From Streptomyces sp. KMM 9044 (GTDB lineage: Bacteria; Actinomycetota; Actinomycetes; Streptomycetales; Streptomycetaceae): DNA of 64,000 nt. The notes below the pieces were generated by a model. It saw only the letters and a program-made list of their open reading frames with translations, was not told the DNA's origin and made no database searches. Each line of letters begins with the position of its first letter. The stretch's first letter is position 1. The position numbers and the translations under genes are program-made. Of the stretch, positions 9,613 through 17,950 are shown piece by piece. Where the stretch lies: positions 2,294,001-2,358,000 of the forward strand of contig NZ_CP113910.1 in assembly GCF_024701375.2 (NCBI RefSeq). The letters run 5' to 3'.

Positions 9613-9947
9613 GGCCTGATCCGCCCGGCCGGCGGGCGCCGGCCCCGGGGCCCTGGGATTCGCCCCGAGACCCTCGGGGCCGTCGTGTCCTCGTGGACAC
9701 GTTCCTGGCCGTGCTGCCGTCGGGCATCGCCTTCCCGGTCCTCCGGCGCTCGTTCCTCCGCGGGCTGACGTCGGGGACGGTCAGGGAGAAGGGAGAAGGG
9801 AGAAGGCTTGCGGAGGATCCGGGTGTGGCATCGGTGTTCTCCTGGGAGGAGTTGCCGAAGGACGCTTCGCGTACTGCCGCGGCGCACCTCCGACCGGGGT
9901 GGGCCGTGGGCGGCGTCGTGGGCGGCCGGAATCGAAAGCGGGTGTAC

Positions 9948-10151
9948 ATGAGCGAGTGGCAGTGGCAGTTGAGCGGGCGGTTCTCCGGTTCGGACGCCTG
10001 GATCCCGGTGGCCAGGGGGCGGAAGCCCGCCGTCCTGATCCCGCACGCCCGGTGGGAGCCGATCCCCGGCGCCGGGCGTCTCGTCCAGGAGCATGCGCCC
10101 GCCGAACTCGCGGCTGTCCTGGGCTCGTTCCTCCGGAACGTGTTCCGCTGA
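9948..10151 (+). CDS. Small hypothetical protein
   Basis: 67 residues beginning MSEWQWQLSG. Amphipathic composition, with WIPVARGRKPAVLIPHARWEPIPGAG and a final AELAAVLGSFLRNVF helix. The frame is open well upstream, but the sequence only looks protein-like from about this ATG; a GTG six bases earlier (9942) is an alternative. I do not recognise a family. It is convergent with the membrane-protein gene at 10198-10962, with 46 bp between stops. Confidence 0.5.
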   Translation: MSEWQWQLSGRFSGSDAWIPVARGRKPAVLIPHARWEPIPGAGRLVQEHAPAELAAVLGSFLRNVFR

Positions 10152-10197
10152 TCCAGGGGCGTTGGTCCAGGGCCGTGGTCCCGGGGCGCGGGTGGGG

Positions 10198-10962
10198 TCA
10201 GGTCCGGGGGCGGGAGGTTGCGGTTCCGGTTTCGGGGCCGGCCCCTGCGGTGGGGTCCGTCGTCGCCTCGGGCGGGGCCGGGGCGGCCACGGAGGTGATC
10301 TCGATGTGCTCGCCCCGCCGGGCGCGGGTGTAGAACCATCGCGCGTCGTCGACGCCCAGGCCCAGCCAGCTCGTCCTGGCGTCGAGGGCGCCGAGGGACC
10401 TGGTGTCGAAGGCGAGGGCGCCCGCGTAGGCCGGGGCCCCGTCGCCGGTACGCAGCTCCACCACGTACGGGACCTTGGCCTCGTAGGCGTTACCGGCCTT
10501 CGCGTCGCTCCGCAGCAGCATGGCCTCGTGCTTGGCCCACACGGTCAGCCGGTGGCCGTGCGGCAGCGGAGTGGCGGCGAGGTACGAGTTGACGCGCATG
10601 ACGCGGCCGCCGACCGTGAGGGTGTGGCGGCCCAGGTCGAGGACGGCCTCTGCGGTGCCGGCCGGCCTGCCGGCCGCCGCCTCGGGTGCCCGGGGGCTGG
10701 ACGTCGGCGTGCCGGTCGCCCGGGTGCCGGACGAGGTGGCCGGGGTGTGCCGCGAGTCGTGGCCGGGCTCCTCGGCATGCACGGTGAGTCCGATCGTCGC
10801 CAGCATGCCGGCCACCGAGGTCGCCAGGCCCAGGCGGACGGTGGCCCGGCGACGGTGGGAGCGGCGGCGTGCCCGGGTGCGGACCTCGGCGGCCGGCGTG
10901 GGCGGCGGGGCCTCATGGGCTTCCGCCAACTCACGCAACACGGTCGCGAGTTCATCCGACAC
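10198..10962 (-). CDS. Single-pass membrane protein, candidate anti-sigma partner of the adjacent ECF sigma factor
   Basis: 254 residues. The N-terminal ~45 residues are short, charged and cytoplasmic (MSDELATVLRELAEAHEAP, then an RTRARRRSHRRRA stretch), followed by one membrane segment (LGLATSVAGMLATIGLTV) and an exported C-terminal domain. The C-terminal domain starts VLDLGRHTLTVGGRVMRV, reminiscent of the first strands of L,D-transpeptidases, but I see no catalytic SHGC/HG-C motif, so enzyme activity is doubtful. It starts 11 bp inside the end of the sigma gene, so the two are translationally coupled, the usual arrangement for sigma/anti-sigma pairs. No zinc-type anti-sigma HxxxCxxC motif is present. 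Confidence 0.7.
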   Translation of the reverse strand: MSDELATVLRELAEAHEAPPPTPAAEVRTRARRRSHRRRATVRLGLATSVAGMLATIGLTVHAEEPGHDSRHTPATSSGTRATGTPTSSPRAPEAAAGRPAGTAEAVLDLGRHTLTVGGRVMRVNSYLAATPLPHGHRLTVWAKHEAMLLRSDAKAGNAYEAKVPYVVELRTGDGAPAYAGALAFDTRSLGALDARTSWLGLGVDDARWFYTRARRGEHIEITSVAAPAPPEATTDPTAGAGPETGTATSRPRT

Positions 10963-11467
10963 GGCCGCCCTCCCTCCAGACCGGCTCCTCGGCCTCGTCC
11001 ACCGCCAGCTGTTTGGCCAGTGCCGCCCGCCCCCGGGACAGCCGGGCCTTGACCGTCCCCACGGGTGCGCCGGTCTCGGAGGCTACCTGTTCGACACTGA
11101 GGTCGCACAGATGGTGAAGAACGACCGCCATGCGCTGGGTCTCGGGCAGTTCGCGCAACGCGGCGACCAGCGCGGCGCGTTCGGGGCCGGGGCCGGGGGT
11201 CGTTTCCGGCAGCGCGGAATGGCGCACCAGCTCCAGCCAACGGCGTGCGCGGCGCCAGCGGCTGACCGCGAGGCGCATGGCGACCGTGCGTACCCATGCC
11301 TCGGGTGCCCCGTCGGCCTGAAGCACGCGGCGCCGGTCCCAGGCCCGTACGAACGCCTCCTGGACCACGTCCTGAGCCTCGCCCAGGTCCCCCGTGAAGG
11401 CGAAGAGCTGCCCGGTCAGACGGGGGAAAGCGGCCGCGTAGAAAGCGTCGAACTCGTCCTCGGTCAT
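10952..11467 (-). CDS. ECF RNA polymerase sigma factor (SigE-like group)
   Basis: 171 residues from the chosen ATG (MTEDEFDAFYAAAFPRLTGQ). Sigma-70 region 2 (DAFYAAAFPRLTGQLFAFTGD, then AQDVVQEAFVRAWDR) and region 4 (LRELPETQRMAVVLHHLCDLSVEQVASETGAPVGTVKARLSRGR) are both complete. The frame is open 26 codons further upstream, including a GTG followed by HEEAAGH, but conservation begins at MTEDEF. It is followed by a coupled membrane protein that probably senses the envelope signal. Target promoters cannot be deduced here. Confidence 0.92.
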   Translation of the reverse strand: MTEDEFDAFYAAAFPRLTGQLFAFTGDLGEAQDVVQEAFVRAWDRRRVLQADGAPEAWVRTVAMRLAVSRWRRARRWLELVRHSALPETTPGPGPERAALVAALRELPETQRMAVVLHHLCDLSVEQVASETGAPVGTVKARLSRGRAALAKQLAVDEAEEPVWREGGRVG

Positions 11468-11873
11468 GCCCTCCACCGGTATCCGTGAATGTGCCGTGTG
11501 ACCGGCTGCCTCCTCATGCACACAGGTCCAACAGATCACGCACATGGAAGCACAGCCCTGAAGGAAGACGCGGAACGCCGGTCCCGGGATCCATCAACCG
11601 CCATGTGAGTGAACATCTTTTCGTCGTCGCGCAGTCGGCCGTAGTCACCCGCGGCCGTCTGCGGCCGGGGCAGGCCGAGCGTCCGCGCGCTCCGGCCCGT
11701 CTTCGCCGTGGCCGTCCCCGAGGCCCGGTTCGGCGACGAGGCCGTCGGCGTCGGCTCCTTGCCGCCGTTCCTCCTGCATCTGGCCCGCTCCCTCCTCCTC
11801 CCCCCGCGAAGCACGGGCCGCACGGACGTCGTTCTCCGGGGCCGCCATCAGGTCCAGGACCTTGCCGCCCCGC
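11468..11873. other. Intergenic region between ECF sigma gene and NERD-like gene
   Basis: 406 bp that should hold the sigma gene promoter (leftward). A purine-rich GAGGAGG lies about 40 bases upstream of the chosen sigma start on the minus strand. The only ORF of note is a low-confidence 67-codon frame (11645-11848, minus). No terminator or operator was convincing. Confidence 0.4.
11645..11848 (-). CDS. Possible small hypothetical protein
   Basis: 67 codons starting MAAPENDVRAARASRGEEE, charged and low-complexity. It would follow the NERD-like gene by 25 bp on the same strand. Codon usage does not exclude coding, but there is no family signature, and another minus-strand frame is also open here. 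Treat as doubtful. Confidence 0.25.
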   Translation of the reverse strand: MAAPENDVRAARASRGEEEGAGQMQEERRQGADADGLVAEPGLGDGHGEDGPERADARPAPAADGRG

Positions 11874-12680
11874 TCAGAGCCGTGCCCACGTGTTCCGGTC
11901 CCGTGCCATCGCGTGCAGGGCCTCCACGTCCGCCGGTTTCAGTACGCCCCCCAGGCCGCCCAGGCGCTCCACCTCGCCGTCCGTCAGGACGCGCACCTCG
12001 CGCGGCGGGGTCCTCACCGTCACCTGCGACGCTCCGGCCAGGACAAGTACCGGACGGACCTCAGCGGTCAGGGCGTACGAGACCCGGTCGGCGTCGGCAC
12101 GGACGCGGCGCAGCAGGGGGTGCGGCTCACGACGGCGGCCGACGGTGACCAGGGGGTCGGCGACCGTAACCCGCTGCCTGCGGGCGTACACGGCGTGTAC
12201 GGCGTACAGCCCGCCGGGGCCGATCGCCAGGTGGTGGACGCGGTCGCCGCCGGGGAGCGGGATCGAGTGCAGGGTGCGTACGCCCAGGCCGTCCATGCGG
12301 TCCAGCACCTCGCCCACCGCCCGCTCCGCCTCGAGAGCCCGGTGGCGCGGGTCGGCGCGGAGGAGGCGGGCCGGGCCGGGGTCGCGGTCGATCGCGACCA
12401 GAAGGGCCTCGCCGGGGCGGTTCGGGGCGAGGTCGTCGTCGGGGTGGAGGGTGAGTCGTGCCAGCTCGGCGGGGGTGGGGGCCAGAGGCGGGCCGACCGA
12501 GACCGGGCCGGTGAGGAAGGGGCCGAGTGCTTCGAGCACCTCCGCCTCCCGGTCCTCGCCGAGCAGGTTGACCCTGGCCGCGTCACGGTCGTACCAGGCG
12601 ATGTTCCCGCCGTCCGGGAGAGAGACGTACAGCCGCTCCTGGCCGTGCCGCCAGGCCGGTACGACGCGCAGACCGTTCAT
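11874..12680 (-). CDS. NERD-like (nuclease-related domain) protein
   Basis: 268 residues, soluble, no signal peptide. The central part (ERAVGEVLDRMDGLGVRTLHSI, PLPGGDRVHHLAIGPGGLYAVHAVYA) resembles the NERD core, where an ID-H-hh-h-GP-G motif follows a secreted or soluble nuclease-like strand pattern; here the acidic position is GDRVHHL. The N-terminal part (WRHGQERLYVSLPDGGNIAWYDRD) is typical of Streptomyces proteins of this kind. The canonical nuclease residues are only partly evident, so catalysis is uncertain. It is transcribed divergently from the phosphatase gene at 12782. Confidence 0.6.
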   Translation of the reverse strand: MNGLRVVPAWRHGQERLYVSLPDGGNIAWYDRDAARVNLLGEDREAEVLEALGPFLTGPVSVGPPLAPTPAELARLTLHPDDDLAPNRPGEALLVAIDRDPGPARLLRADPRHRALEAERAVGEVLDRMDGLGVRTLHSIPLPGGDRVHHLAIGPGGLYAVHAVYARRQRVTVADPLVTVGRRREPHPLLRRVRADADRVSYALTAEVRPVLVLAGASQVTVRTPPREVRVLTDGEVERLGGLGGVLKPADVEALHAMARDRNTWARL

Positions 12681-12781
12681 GCACCATCACCCCGTCTTCC
12701 ATGGGAACAGGCGGGGTGCTCCAGGGGCAAGAACCCGGCTACCTTTGGGAGCACGTGGACGGTGATGCCGGGGAGGCACCG

Positions 12782-13288
12782 TTGCATACCCGCAGGAAGC
12801 AGCCCGACGTGCCGGCACCGGACACTCCGTGGGACGAGATCGCACCCGGTCTGTGGATGGGCGGTCACCAGTTCAGGGCCCGGACCGGGCAGCTGGAGTC
12901 CGTTTCGGTGCGCCAGGAGTTCGATCTCGTACAGACGCTGCTGCGGCTGCCGGGGCACGGGCCGGCCCCCGGGGTCGGGCACCATGTGTGGGCGATCCCG
13001 GACGGGCCGCTCGACGGAACCCACCTGCTGGGCGTCATCCGGCTCGCCGAGGCGGCGTGCGAGGCGCTGGACGACGGGCGCAAGGTCCTCGTGCGCTGCT
13101 ATCACGGGTACAACCGCTCCGGACTGGTCGTCGCGCACGCGCTGATGCGCCGGGGCAGCTCCGCCGAGGAGGCGATCCGGCTGATCCGGGCCCGCCGCTC
13201 GGTCTGGGCCCTGCACAACGACCTGTTCGTCGACTACCTGCGGGCCGGACTGGCGACGGCCCGGCTGCTGGAGGAACTGGCCGAGTAG
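12782..13288 (+). CDS. Dual-specificity/tyrosine protein phosphatase family protein
   Basis: 168 residues from a TTG start chosen because GGGGAGG sits 5 bases upstream; an in-frame ATG at 12701 would add 27 unconserved residues. The CX5R phosphatase signature is present as CYHGYNRSG, with a plausible general-acid region at AIPDGPLDGTH upstream. The C-terminal RRGSSAEEAIRLIRARRSVWALHND matches the helix that follows the P-loop in dual-specificity phosphatases. Substrate unknown. It is monocistronic between the divergent NERD-like gene and the secreted SH3 protein. Confidence 0.8.
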   Translation: MHTRRKQPDVPAPDTPWDEIAPGLWMGGHQFRARTGQLESVSVRQEFDLVQTLLRLPGHGPAPGVGHHVWAIPDGPLDGTHLLGVIRLAEAACEALDDGRKVLVRCYHGYNRSGLVVAHALMRRGSSAEEAIRLIRARRSVWALHNDLFVDYLRAGLATARLLEELAE

Positions 13289-13396
13289 ACGGACTGCCGT
13301 CCCCGATGGCGCACCAGGGCGGGCGGGGGCGGAGGGGTGCTCCTAATGTGGCGATTAGTCACCTTCGGCCCTCTCGCCCCCATGTGGAGGTACTTC

Positions 13397-14017
13397 ATGT
13401 CACGCCACTCCCCGCGCACGCCGCGCTCGTCGCGCTCCCCCCTCCTTCGCCGTCTGCCCATGACGCTGGCCGCCGGCACCCTGGCGCTCGCGGCCGCCGT
13501 CGCCCCCGCGGTCGCCGTCGCGAACGACACTCCGGACAGCGGCGGCCAGTCGGACTGGAGCCAGCAGGGCGGCGGCAACGGCGACGGCGGCGGCTCCCCC
13601 CAGCAGGGCGGCAACGACGACTGGGACCAGCAGTCCGGCGGCAACGGCGGCAACGGCGGCAACGGCGACTGGGACCAGCAGTCCGGCGGCAACGGCGGCA
13701 ACGATCACGGCAACAACAGCGGCGGAGGCAACGCAGGCGGCGGCGACGGGGGCAACCATGCCGGCGGCAACCACGGCAACCGGGGCGAGTACAAGGGGGT
13801 CGTCACGACCGATTCGCTCGCCCTGCGCACCTCGCCGGACCGCGGTTCGAAGGTCATCCGGTATGCCCACAAGGGCGATGTCGTCTCGATCTACTGCAAG
13901 GTGGGCGGAGACGACGTGCAGGGCAACCCGCTCTGGTACCTGCTCACCGACGGCACCTGGGCCTGGGGCCCCGCCCGCCACATCGACAACATCGGGCCCG
14001 CGCCACGCTGGTGCTGA
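13397..14017 (+). CDS. Secreted SH3-domain protein with Gly/Asn-rich linker
   Basis: 206 residues, with GGAGGT 6 bases before the ATG. The N-terminus is a Sec-type signal (Arg-rich start, then MTLAAGTLALAAAVAPAVAVA, probable cleavage after AVA). Residues ~45-130 are a low-complexity linker with repeated GGNGGN and DWDQQSGG units; a 51-bp stretch is nearly duplicated in the DNA. The C-terminal ~75 residues (YKGVVTTDSLALRTSPDRGSK, then WYLLTDGTWAWGPARHID) form a bacterial SH3 domain with two cysteines (SIYCKVGG and the final WC) that could pair. It probably binds cell wall or acts outside the membrane; no catalytic domain. Confidence 0.82.
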   Translation: MSRHSPRTPRSSRSPLLRRLPMTLAAGTLALAAAVAPAVAVANDTPDSGGQSDWSQQGGGNGDGGGSPQQGGNDDWDQQSGGNGGNGGNGDWDQQSGGNGGNDHGNNSGGGNAGGGDGGNHAGGNHGNRGEYKGVVTTDSLALRTSPDRGSKVIRYAHKGDVVSIYCKVGGDDVQGNPLWYLLTDGTWAWGPARHIDNIGPAPRWC

Positions 14018-14060
14018 CAGACACAGCACCCAAAGGGGAACATATAGGTAGGTTCCGGGC

Positions 14061-15449
14061 ATGAGCAAGGCCGGAATCTCCCTGGCGACGGCTGATCCGC
14101 CCACGCCCACCGCTCCCCTCTCCCGGCGCCGTGGCGTCGAACTCGCCCTCATCGTCCTGGCCGTCCTGCTGTCGGTGTACGGCTACTGCGCCGTCGGCTA
14201 CGCCAGGAACGGCTCCGTCCCGCCCGGCGCCGCCGGTTACGGCGCCGGGCTCGGTGTGCTCGCGCTGGTCGCGCATCTGACGGTGCGCTTCCGGGCGCCC
14301 TGCGCCGACCCGCTCCTGCTCCCCATCGCCGTCCTGCTCAACGGGCTCGGCCTGGTGCTGATCTACCGGCTCGACCTGGAGACACCGGGCGACGAGGCCG
14401 CCCCGACCCAGCTGGTGTGGTCGACGCTGGGCGTGGCGCTGTTCATCGCGGTCGTCCTGCTGCTGCGCGACCACCGGGTGCTCCGGCGCTTCACCCGCGT
14501 GTGCGCCGTCTCCGCTCTCGTCCTGCTCACGGTGCCGATCTTCTTCCCCTCGGTGAACGGAGCCCGGATCTGGATCCGCGTCGCCGGCTTCTCCATCCAG
14601 CCGGGTGAGTTCGCGAAGGTGCTGCTCGCGGTGTTCTTCGCCGCGTACCTGGCGGAGAACCGGGGCGCGCTCACCTACGCCGGCCGCCGGTTCTGGGGGG
14701 TGCAGTTGCCCACCGGGCGGGTGCTCGGGCCGATCGTCGCCGTGTGGCTGGTGAGCGTGGGCGTGCTGGTCCTGGAACGGGACCTCGGCACGTCGCTGCT
14801 GTTCTTCGGCCTGTTCGTCATCGTGCTGTACGTCGCCACCGGCCGCACCGGCTGGCTCGCCGTAGGGCTGCTGCTGGCATCGCTGGGCGCGGTGGCCGTC
14901 GGCCGGCTGGAACCCCACGTGCACAGCAGGATCGAGACCTGGCTGCGACCGTTCGCCTCGATCGAGGCGGGCGCGGGCCCGAACCAGCTGGCGCAGTCCC
15001 TGTTCGCCTTCGCGGAGGGCGGGCTGCTCGGCACCGGTCTGGGGCTCGGGCACTCCGTACTCATCGGCTTCGCGGTCAAGTCCGACTTCATCCTGGCCAC
15101 GGCCGGCGAGGAACTGGGGCTGGCCGGGCTCTCCGCGATCTTCCTGCTGTACGGGCTGCTGGTGGAACGCGGCTACCGGACGGGCCTCGCGCTGCGCGAC
15201 CCGTTCGGCCGACTGCTCGCCGTGGGGCTGGCCGCGATCGTGGCGCTCCAGGTGTTCGTGATCGCGGGCGGGGTGACCGGGCTGATCCCGCTGACCGGGA
15301 TGGCGATGCCGTTCCTGGCACAGGGAGGTTCGTCGGTGGTCGCCAACTGGGCGATCGTGGCGCTGCTGGTCCGGCTGAGCGATTCGGCACGCCGTCGGGG
15401 GGACGGACGTTCCCGGTGCGACGGGGCGAACGAAGGGGCGGGGTCATGA
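14061..15449 (+). CDS. FtsW/RodA/SpoVE-family peptidoglycan glycosyltransferase (SEDS protein)
   Basis: 462 residues with about ten membrane segments. SEDS signatures include FPSVNGARIWIRVAGFSIQPGEFAKVLLAVFFAAYLAE, ERDLGTSLLFFGLFV, GAGPNQLAQSLFAFAEGGLLGTGLGLG, SDFILATAGEELGLAG and a final AMPFLAQGGSSVVANW. The conserved aspartate of this family fits KSDFILA. It acts in the membrane, polymerising lipid II together with the class B penicillin-binding protein encoded next. Its stop overlaps the next start (ATGA), a strong sign of a functional pair. Which process it serves (septation, spore wall) is not evident; it is outside a dcw cluster, so it is an accessory pair. Confidence 0.92.
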   Translation: MSKAGISLATADPPTPTAPLSRRRGVELALIVLAVLLSVYGYCAVGYARNGSVPPGAAGYGAGLGVLALVAHLTVRFRAPCADPLLLPIAVLLNGLGLVLIYRLDLETPGDEAAPTQLVWSTLGVALFIAVVLLLRDHRVLRRFTRVCAVSALVLLTVPIFFPSVNGARIWIRVAGFSIQPGEFAKVLLAVFFAAYLAENRGALTYAGRRFWGVQLPTGRVLGPIVAVWLVSVGVLVLERDLGTSLLFFGLFVIVLYVATGRTGWLAVGLLLASLGAVAVGRLEPHVHSRIETWLRPFASIEAGAGPNQLAQSLFAFAEGGLLGTGLGLGHSVLIGFAVKSDFILATAGEELGLAGLSAIFLLYGLLVERGYRTGLALRDPFGRLLAVGLAAIVALQVFVIAGGVTGLIPLTGMAMPFLAQGGSSVVANWAIVALLVRLSDSARRRGDGRSRCDGANEGAGS

Positions 15450-16903
15450 CGCGGTACATCCGGCGTGCCGCCGTCTTCTGCGCGCTGCTGCTGTTCGCCC
15501 TGCTGACGAACGCCACCCGGGTACAGGTACTGCATGCCGATGCCTACGCCGACAACCCCGCCAACCGCCGTGACACCATCGCCCGTTACCACCAGCCGCG
15601 CGGCGACATCCTGGTCGACGGCCGCCCCGTCACCGGCTCGCGGGACACCGGCGAGCACCTGCGCTACGAACGGACCTACACCGACGGCCCGTTGTACGCG
15701 CCGGTGACCGGCTTCGCCTCACAGGAGTACGGGACGACCCTGCTGGAGCACACGGAGGACGCGCTGCTGGCGGGCACCGACCCGCTGCTCCAGCCGCTGC
15801 CGCTGTGGAACGACTTCACCCGTTCCCGCAACGCGGGCGGCGACGTCGTCACGACGATCCACCCTGCAGCCCAGCGGGCCGCGTACGAGGGACTGCGCTC
15901 GCGCAAGGGCGCGGTGGCGGCGGTGGAGCCGTCAACCGGCCGGATCCTGGCACTGGTGTCCGTTCCGTCGTACGACCCGGAGCCGCTGGCCGGGAACGGG
16001 GCGGCGGCGCGGCGGGCCTGGGCCCGGCTGAACGCCGATCCGGACAAGCCGATGCTGAACCGGGCCGTGCGGCAGACGTACCCGCCGGGGTCGACGTTCA
16101 AGGTGGTCACCGCGGCGGCGGCGCTGGACGCGGGTGTGGTCACCGACCTCGACGAGCCGACGGACTCCCCCGACCCGTACACCCTGCCGGGGACGACGAC
16201 ACGGCTGACGAACGAGTCCCGCGGCTGCGCGGACGCCTCGGTGCGGGAGGCGTTCACCTGGTCCTGCAACACCGTGTTCGCCAAGCTGGGGGTGGCCACG
16301 GGCCTGGCGGACCTGGCGGCCACGGCGGAGGGCTTCGGCTTCAACGAGGAGGGACTGCGGGTGCCGTTCCCGGTGGCGCGCAGCACCCTCGACACCACGA
16401 TGGACCGGGCACAGGTCGCACTGTCGTCGATCGGGCAGTACAACACGCGGGCCACTCCCCTGCAGATGGCGATGGTCGCGGCGGCCGTCGCCGACAACGG
16501 GAACGTGCGGGAGCCGTACCTGGTGGAGCGGACCACCCGGGCGGGCGGCTCCACGGTGGCGACGGCCGCCCCGGGGCAGCCCCGGCGGGCCATGCACCCG
16601 TCGACGGCGCTGCGGATGCGAAAGCTGATGCGCGCGGTGGTGGAGGAGGGCACGGGCACGAACGCCGCGATCCCCGGTGCCGTGGTCGGCGGCAAGACCG
16701 GCACGGCCCAGCACGGGATCGGCAACTCCGGTACGCCGTACGCCTGGTTCGTGTCCTGGGCGCAGGCCGTCGGGGACGCGGCGGCGAAGGTCGCGGTGGC
16801 CGTCGTGGTGGAGGACGCGGCGGCCAGCCGCCGGGAGATCAGCGGCGGCGGCACGGCGGCGCCGATCGCGCGGGCGGTGATGGAGGCGGTGCTGAGGCCG
16901 TAG
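15446..16903 (+). CDS. Class B penicillin-binding protein 2 (PbpA-like transpeptidase)
   Basis: 485 residues. One N-terminal membrane anchor (AAVFCALLLFALLTNATRV), a dimerisation region including YHQPRGDILVDGRPVTGS, then the transpeptidase domain. All three active-site motifs are present: SxxK as GSTFKVV (catalytic serine about residue 220), SxN as WSCNTVFAKLG, and KTGTAQHG. It cross-links peptidoglycan outside the membrane, partnered by the SEDS protein encoded immediately upstream (4-bp overlap). It is shorter than Pbp2/Pbp3 of the main division cluster and lacks PASTA domains, matching the PbpA-type proteins of Actinobacteria. Confidence 0.93.
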   Translation: MTRYIRRAAVFCALLLFALLTNATRVQVLHADAYADNPANRRDTIARYHQPRGDILVDGRPVTGSRDTGEHLRYERTYTDGPLYAPVTGFASQEYGTTLLEHTEDALLAGTDPLLQPLPLWNDFTRSRNAGGDVVTTIHPAAQRAAYEGLRSRKGAVAAVEPSTGRILALVSVPSYDPEPLAGNGAAARRAWARLNADPDKPMLNRAVRQTYPPGSTFKVVTAAAALDAGVVTDLDEPTDSPDPYTLPGTTTRLTNESRGCADASVREAFTWSCNTVFAKLGVATGLADLAATAEGFGFNEEGLRVPFPVARSTLDTTMDRAQVALSSIGQYNTRATPLQMAMVAAAVADNGNVREPYLVERTTRAGGSTVATAAPGQPRRAMHPSTALRMRKLMRAVVEEGTGTNAAIPGAVVGGKTGTAQHGIGNSGTPYAWFVSWAQAVGDAAAKVAVAVVVEDAAASRREISGGGTAAPIARAVMEAVLRP

Positions 16904-16985
16904 GCGTCACTCGCGGACCACCTCGCGGATCACCTGCCGGGACGGGGACTGCCGAATCCCGCCCCCCGCGCCTACGGTTCGGCCC

Positions 16986-17561
16986 ATGACGGAAGCCGCT
17001 CCCGCGTACGCACTCGCCCAGGTCAACATCGCCCGGCTCAAGGCCCCTCTGGATTCCCCGCGGCTGAAGGACTTCGTCGACAACCTCGGCCCGGTGAACG
17101 CGGACGCCGAGGCCGCCGACGGCTTCGTCCGGCGACTGCAGAGCGAGGAGGGGAACGCCGCCGATGTGGCCGTCTTCGACGATGCGTGGCTGATCCTGAA
17201 CATGACGGTGTGGCGGGACGCCGACACCCTGACGGCGTACATGTACCAAGGGCGGCACCGGGAGATGCTGGCGCGGCGCAGAGAGTTCTTCGAACGGGTG
17301 CAGGAGGCGATGACGACCCTGTGGTGGGTTCCGAAGGGACACCGCCCCACGGTCGCGGAGAACGACCTCGACCGCGATCACGACATCCTCCGGCCGGTAC
17401 CAGGTCTGGCCTGGTCCGGTGCCGGCGTCCGCCCGGAACACCAGAACACCGGGCTCCGGTCGATTGCGCTGGTTGAGCTTGACGGTCATCGCACGGAGGA
17501 CGTCGAACTCGTCAGGCACCTGAGCAAGCAGGGCATTGTCCAGCAGGCGGATGACACGTGA
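16986..17561 (+). CDS. DUF3291 family protein with abnormal C-terminus
   Basis: 191 codons. The first ~125 residues (APAYALAQVNIARLKAPLDSP, VNADAEAADGFVRRLQ, ILNMTVWRDADTLTAYMYQG, EAMTTLWWVPKGHRPTVAE) are a clear DUF3291 (monooxygenase-like dimeric alpha-beta barrel) domain. Family members normally finish about 20 residues after the last motif. Here the frame instead runs from 17361 into the antisense of a truncated Uma2 gene and stops at 17561. TACGGT lies 7 bases upstream of the ATG, so the mRNA may be leaderless. Because the lost segment is short, the protein could still fold, but its tail of ~65 residues is junk. Confidence 0.75.
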   Translation: MTEAAPAYALAQVNIARLKAPLDSPRLKDFVDNLGPVNADAEAADGFVRRLQSEEGNAADVAVFDDAWLILNMTVWRDADTLTAYMYQGRHREMLARRREFFERVQEAMTTLWWVPKGHRPTVAENDLDRDHDILRPVPGLAWSGAGVRPEHQNTGLRSIALVELDGHRTEDVELVRHLSKQGIVQQADDT

Positions 17562-17726
17562 GTGGAAATTGGTCTGCGGACTCACGAAGACAAGGCTCCC
17601 GTCGATCAGCTCCGTGTGCGGAGGCAGATTGGGAAGCCTGTCGAGGTCGTCCGCCGTCCAGCCGTCCTGCGGCGGACGCGGCCACTGGTAGTCGTCGTCC
17701 GACTCGGACTCGCGTACGGCGCTCAT
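17361..17726 (-). pseudogene. Uma2 (PDDEXK-like) family protein, 3' half deleted
   Basis: The minus-strand frame from ATG 17726 (MSAVRESESDDDYQWPRPP) has a typical Uma2 N-terminal half: DGWTADDLDRLPNLPPHTELIDGSLV, SPQTNFHSRVIRLLDNAL, RPEPGVLVFRADAG, YRPEDVVIAVEVV. Just where the catalytic core should continue with S-P-S/T and the downstream D/E-x-K residues, homology ends (after EVV, near 17361) and the frame reads through the antisense of the DUF3291 gene. The first part is intact, but the catalytic domain is lost, so it should be inactive. Uma2 genes are abundant in Streptomyces. Confidence 0.7.
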
Positions 17727-17848
17727 GGTTGCCCCCATGCGCTGGAGTCCGACCCGCGCAGTCAGCCTACCCGGGGTGAACGCCGATTCGCCGCTCCATG
17801 AGGTGGGCCGGGGCGTGCGCCGTTGACACTCGCCCCAGGTAGATCATC

Positions 17849-17890
17849 TGTCAATAAGACTCGCACGAGGGATTGACGGGCTTACTGACA
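17849..17890. promoter_or_regulatory. Candidate operator upstream of the diiron oxygenase gene
   Basis: TGTCAATAAG at 17849-17858 is mirrored by CTTACTGACA at 17881-17890 (9 of 10 positions, 22-bp spacer). It lies 60-100 bp upstream of the start at 17951 and overlaps possible -35 hexamers (TTGACA at 17823, TTGACG at 17873). The TetR-family gene downstream of the oxygenase is the natural candidate to bind it. Pattern seen directly; function inferred. Confidence 0.4.
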
Positions 17891-17950
17891 AGCGGTCTCA
17901 TAAGTTGAGTGACCGCCGGTAACCCCTAACGCCCGCGAGGTGGAACCACC

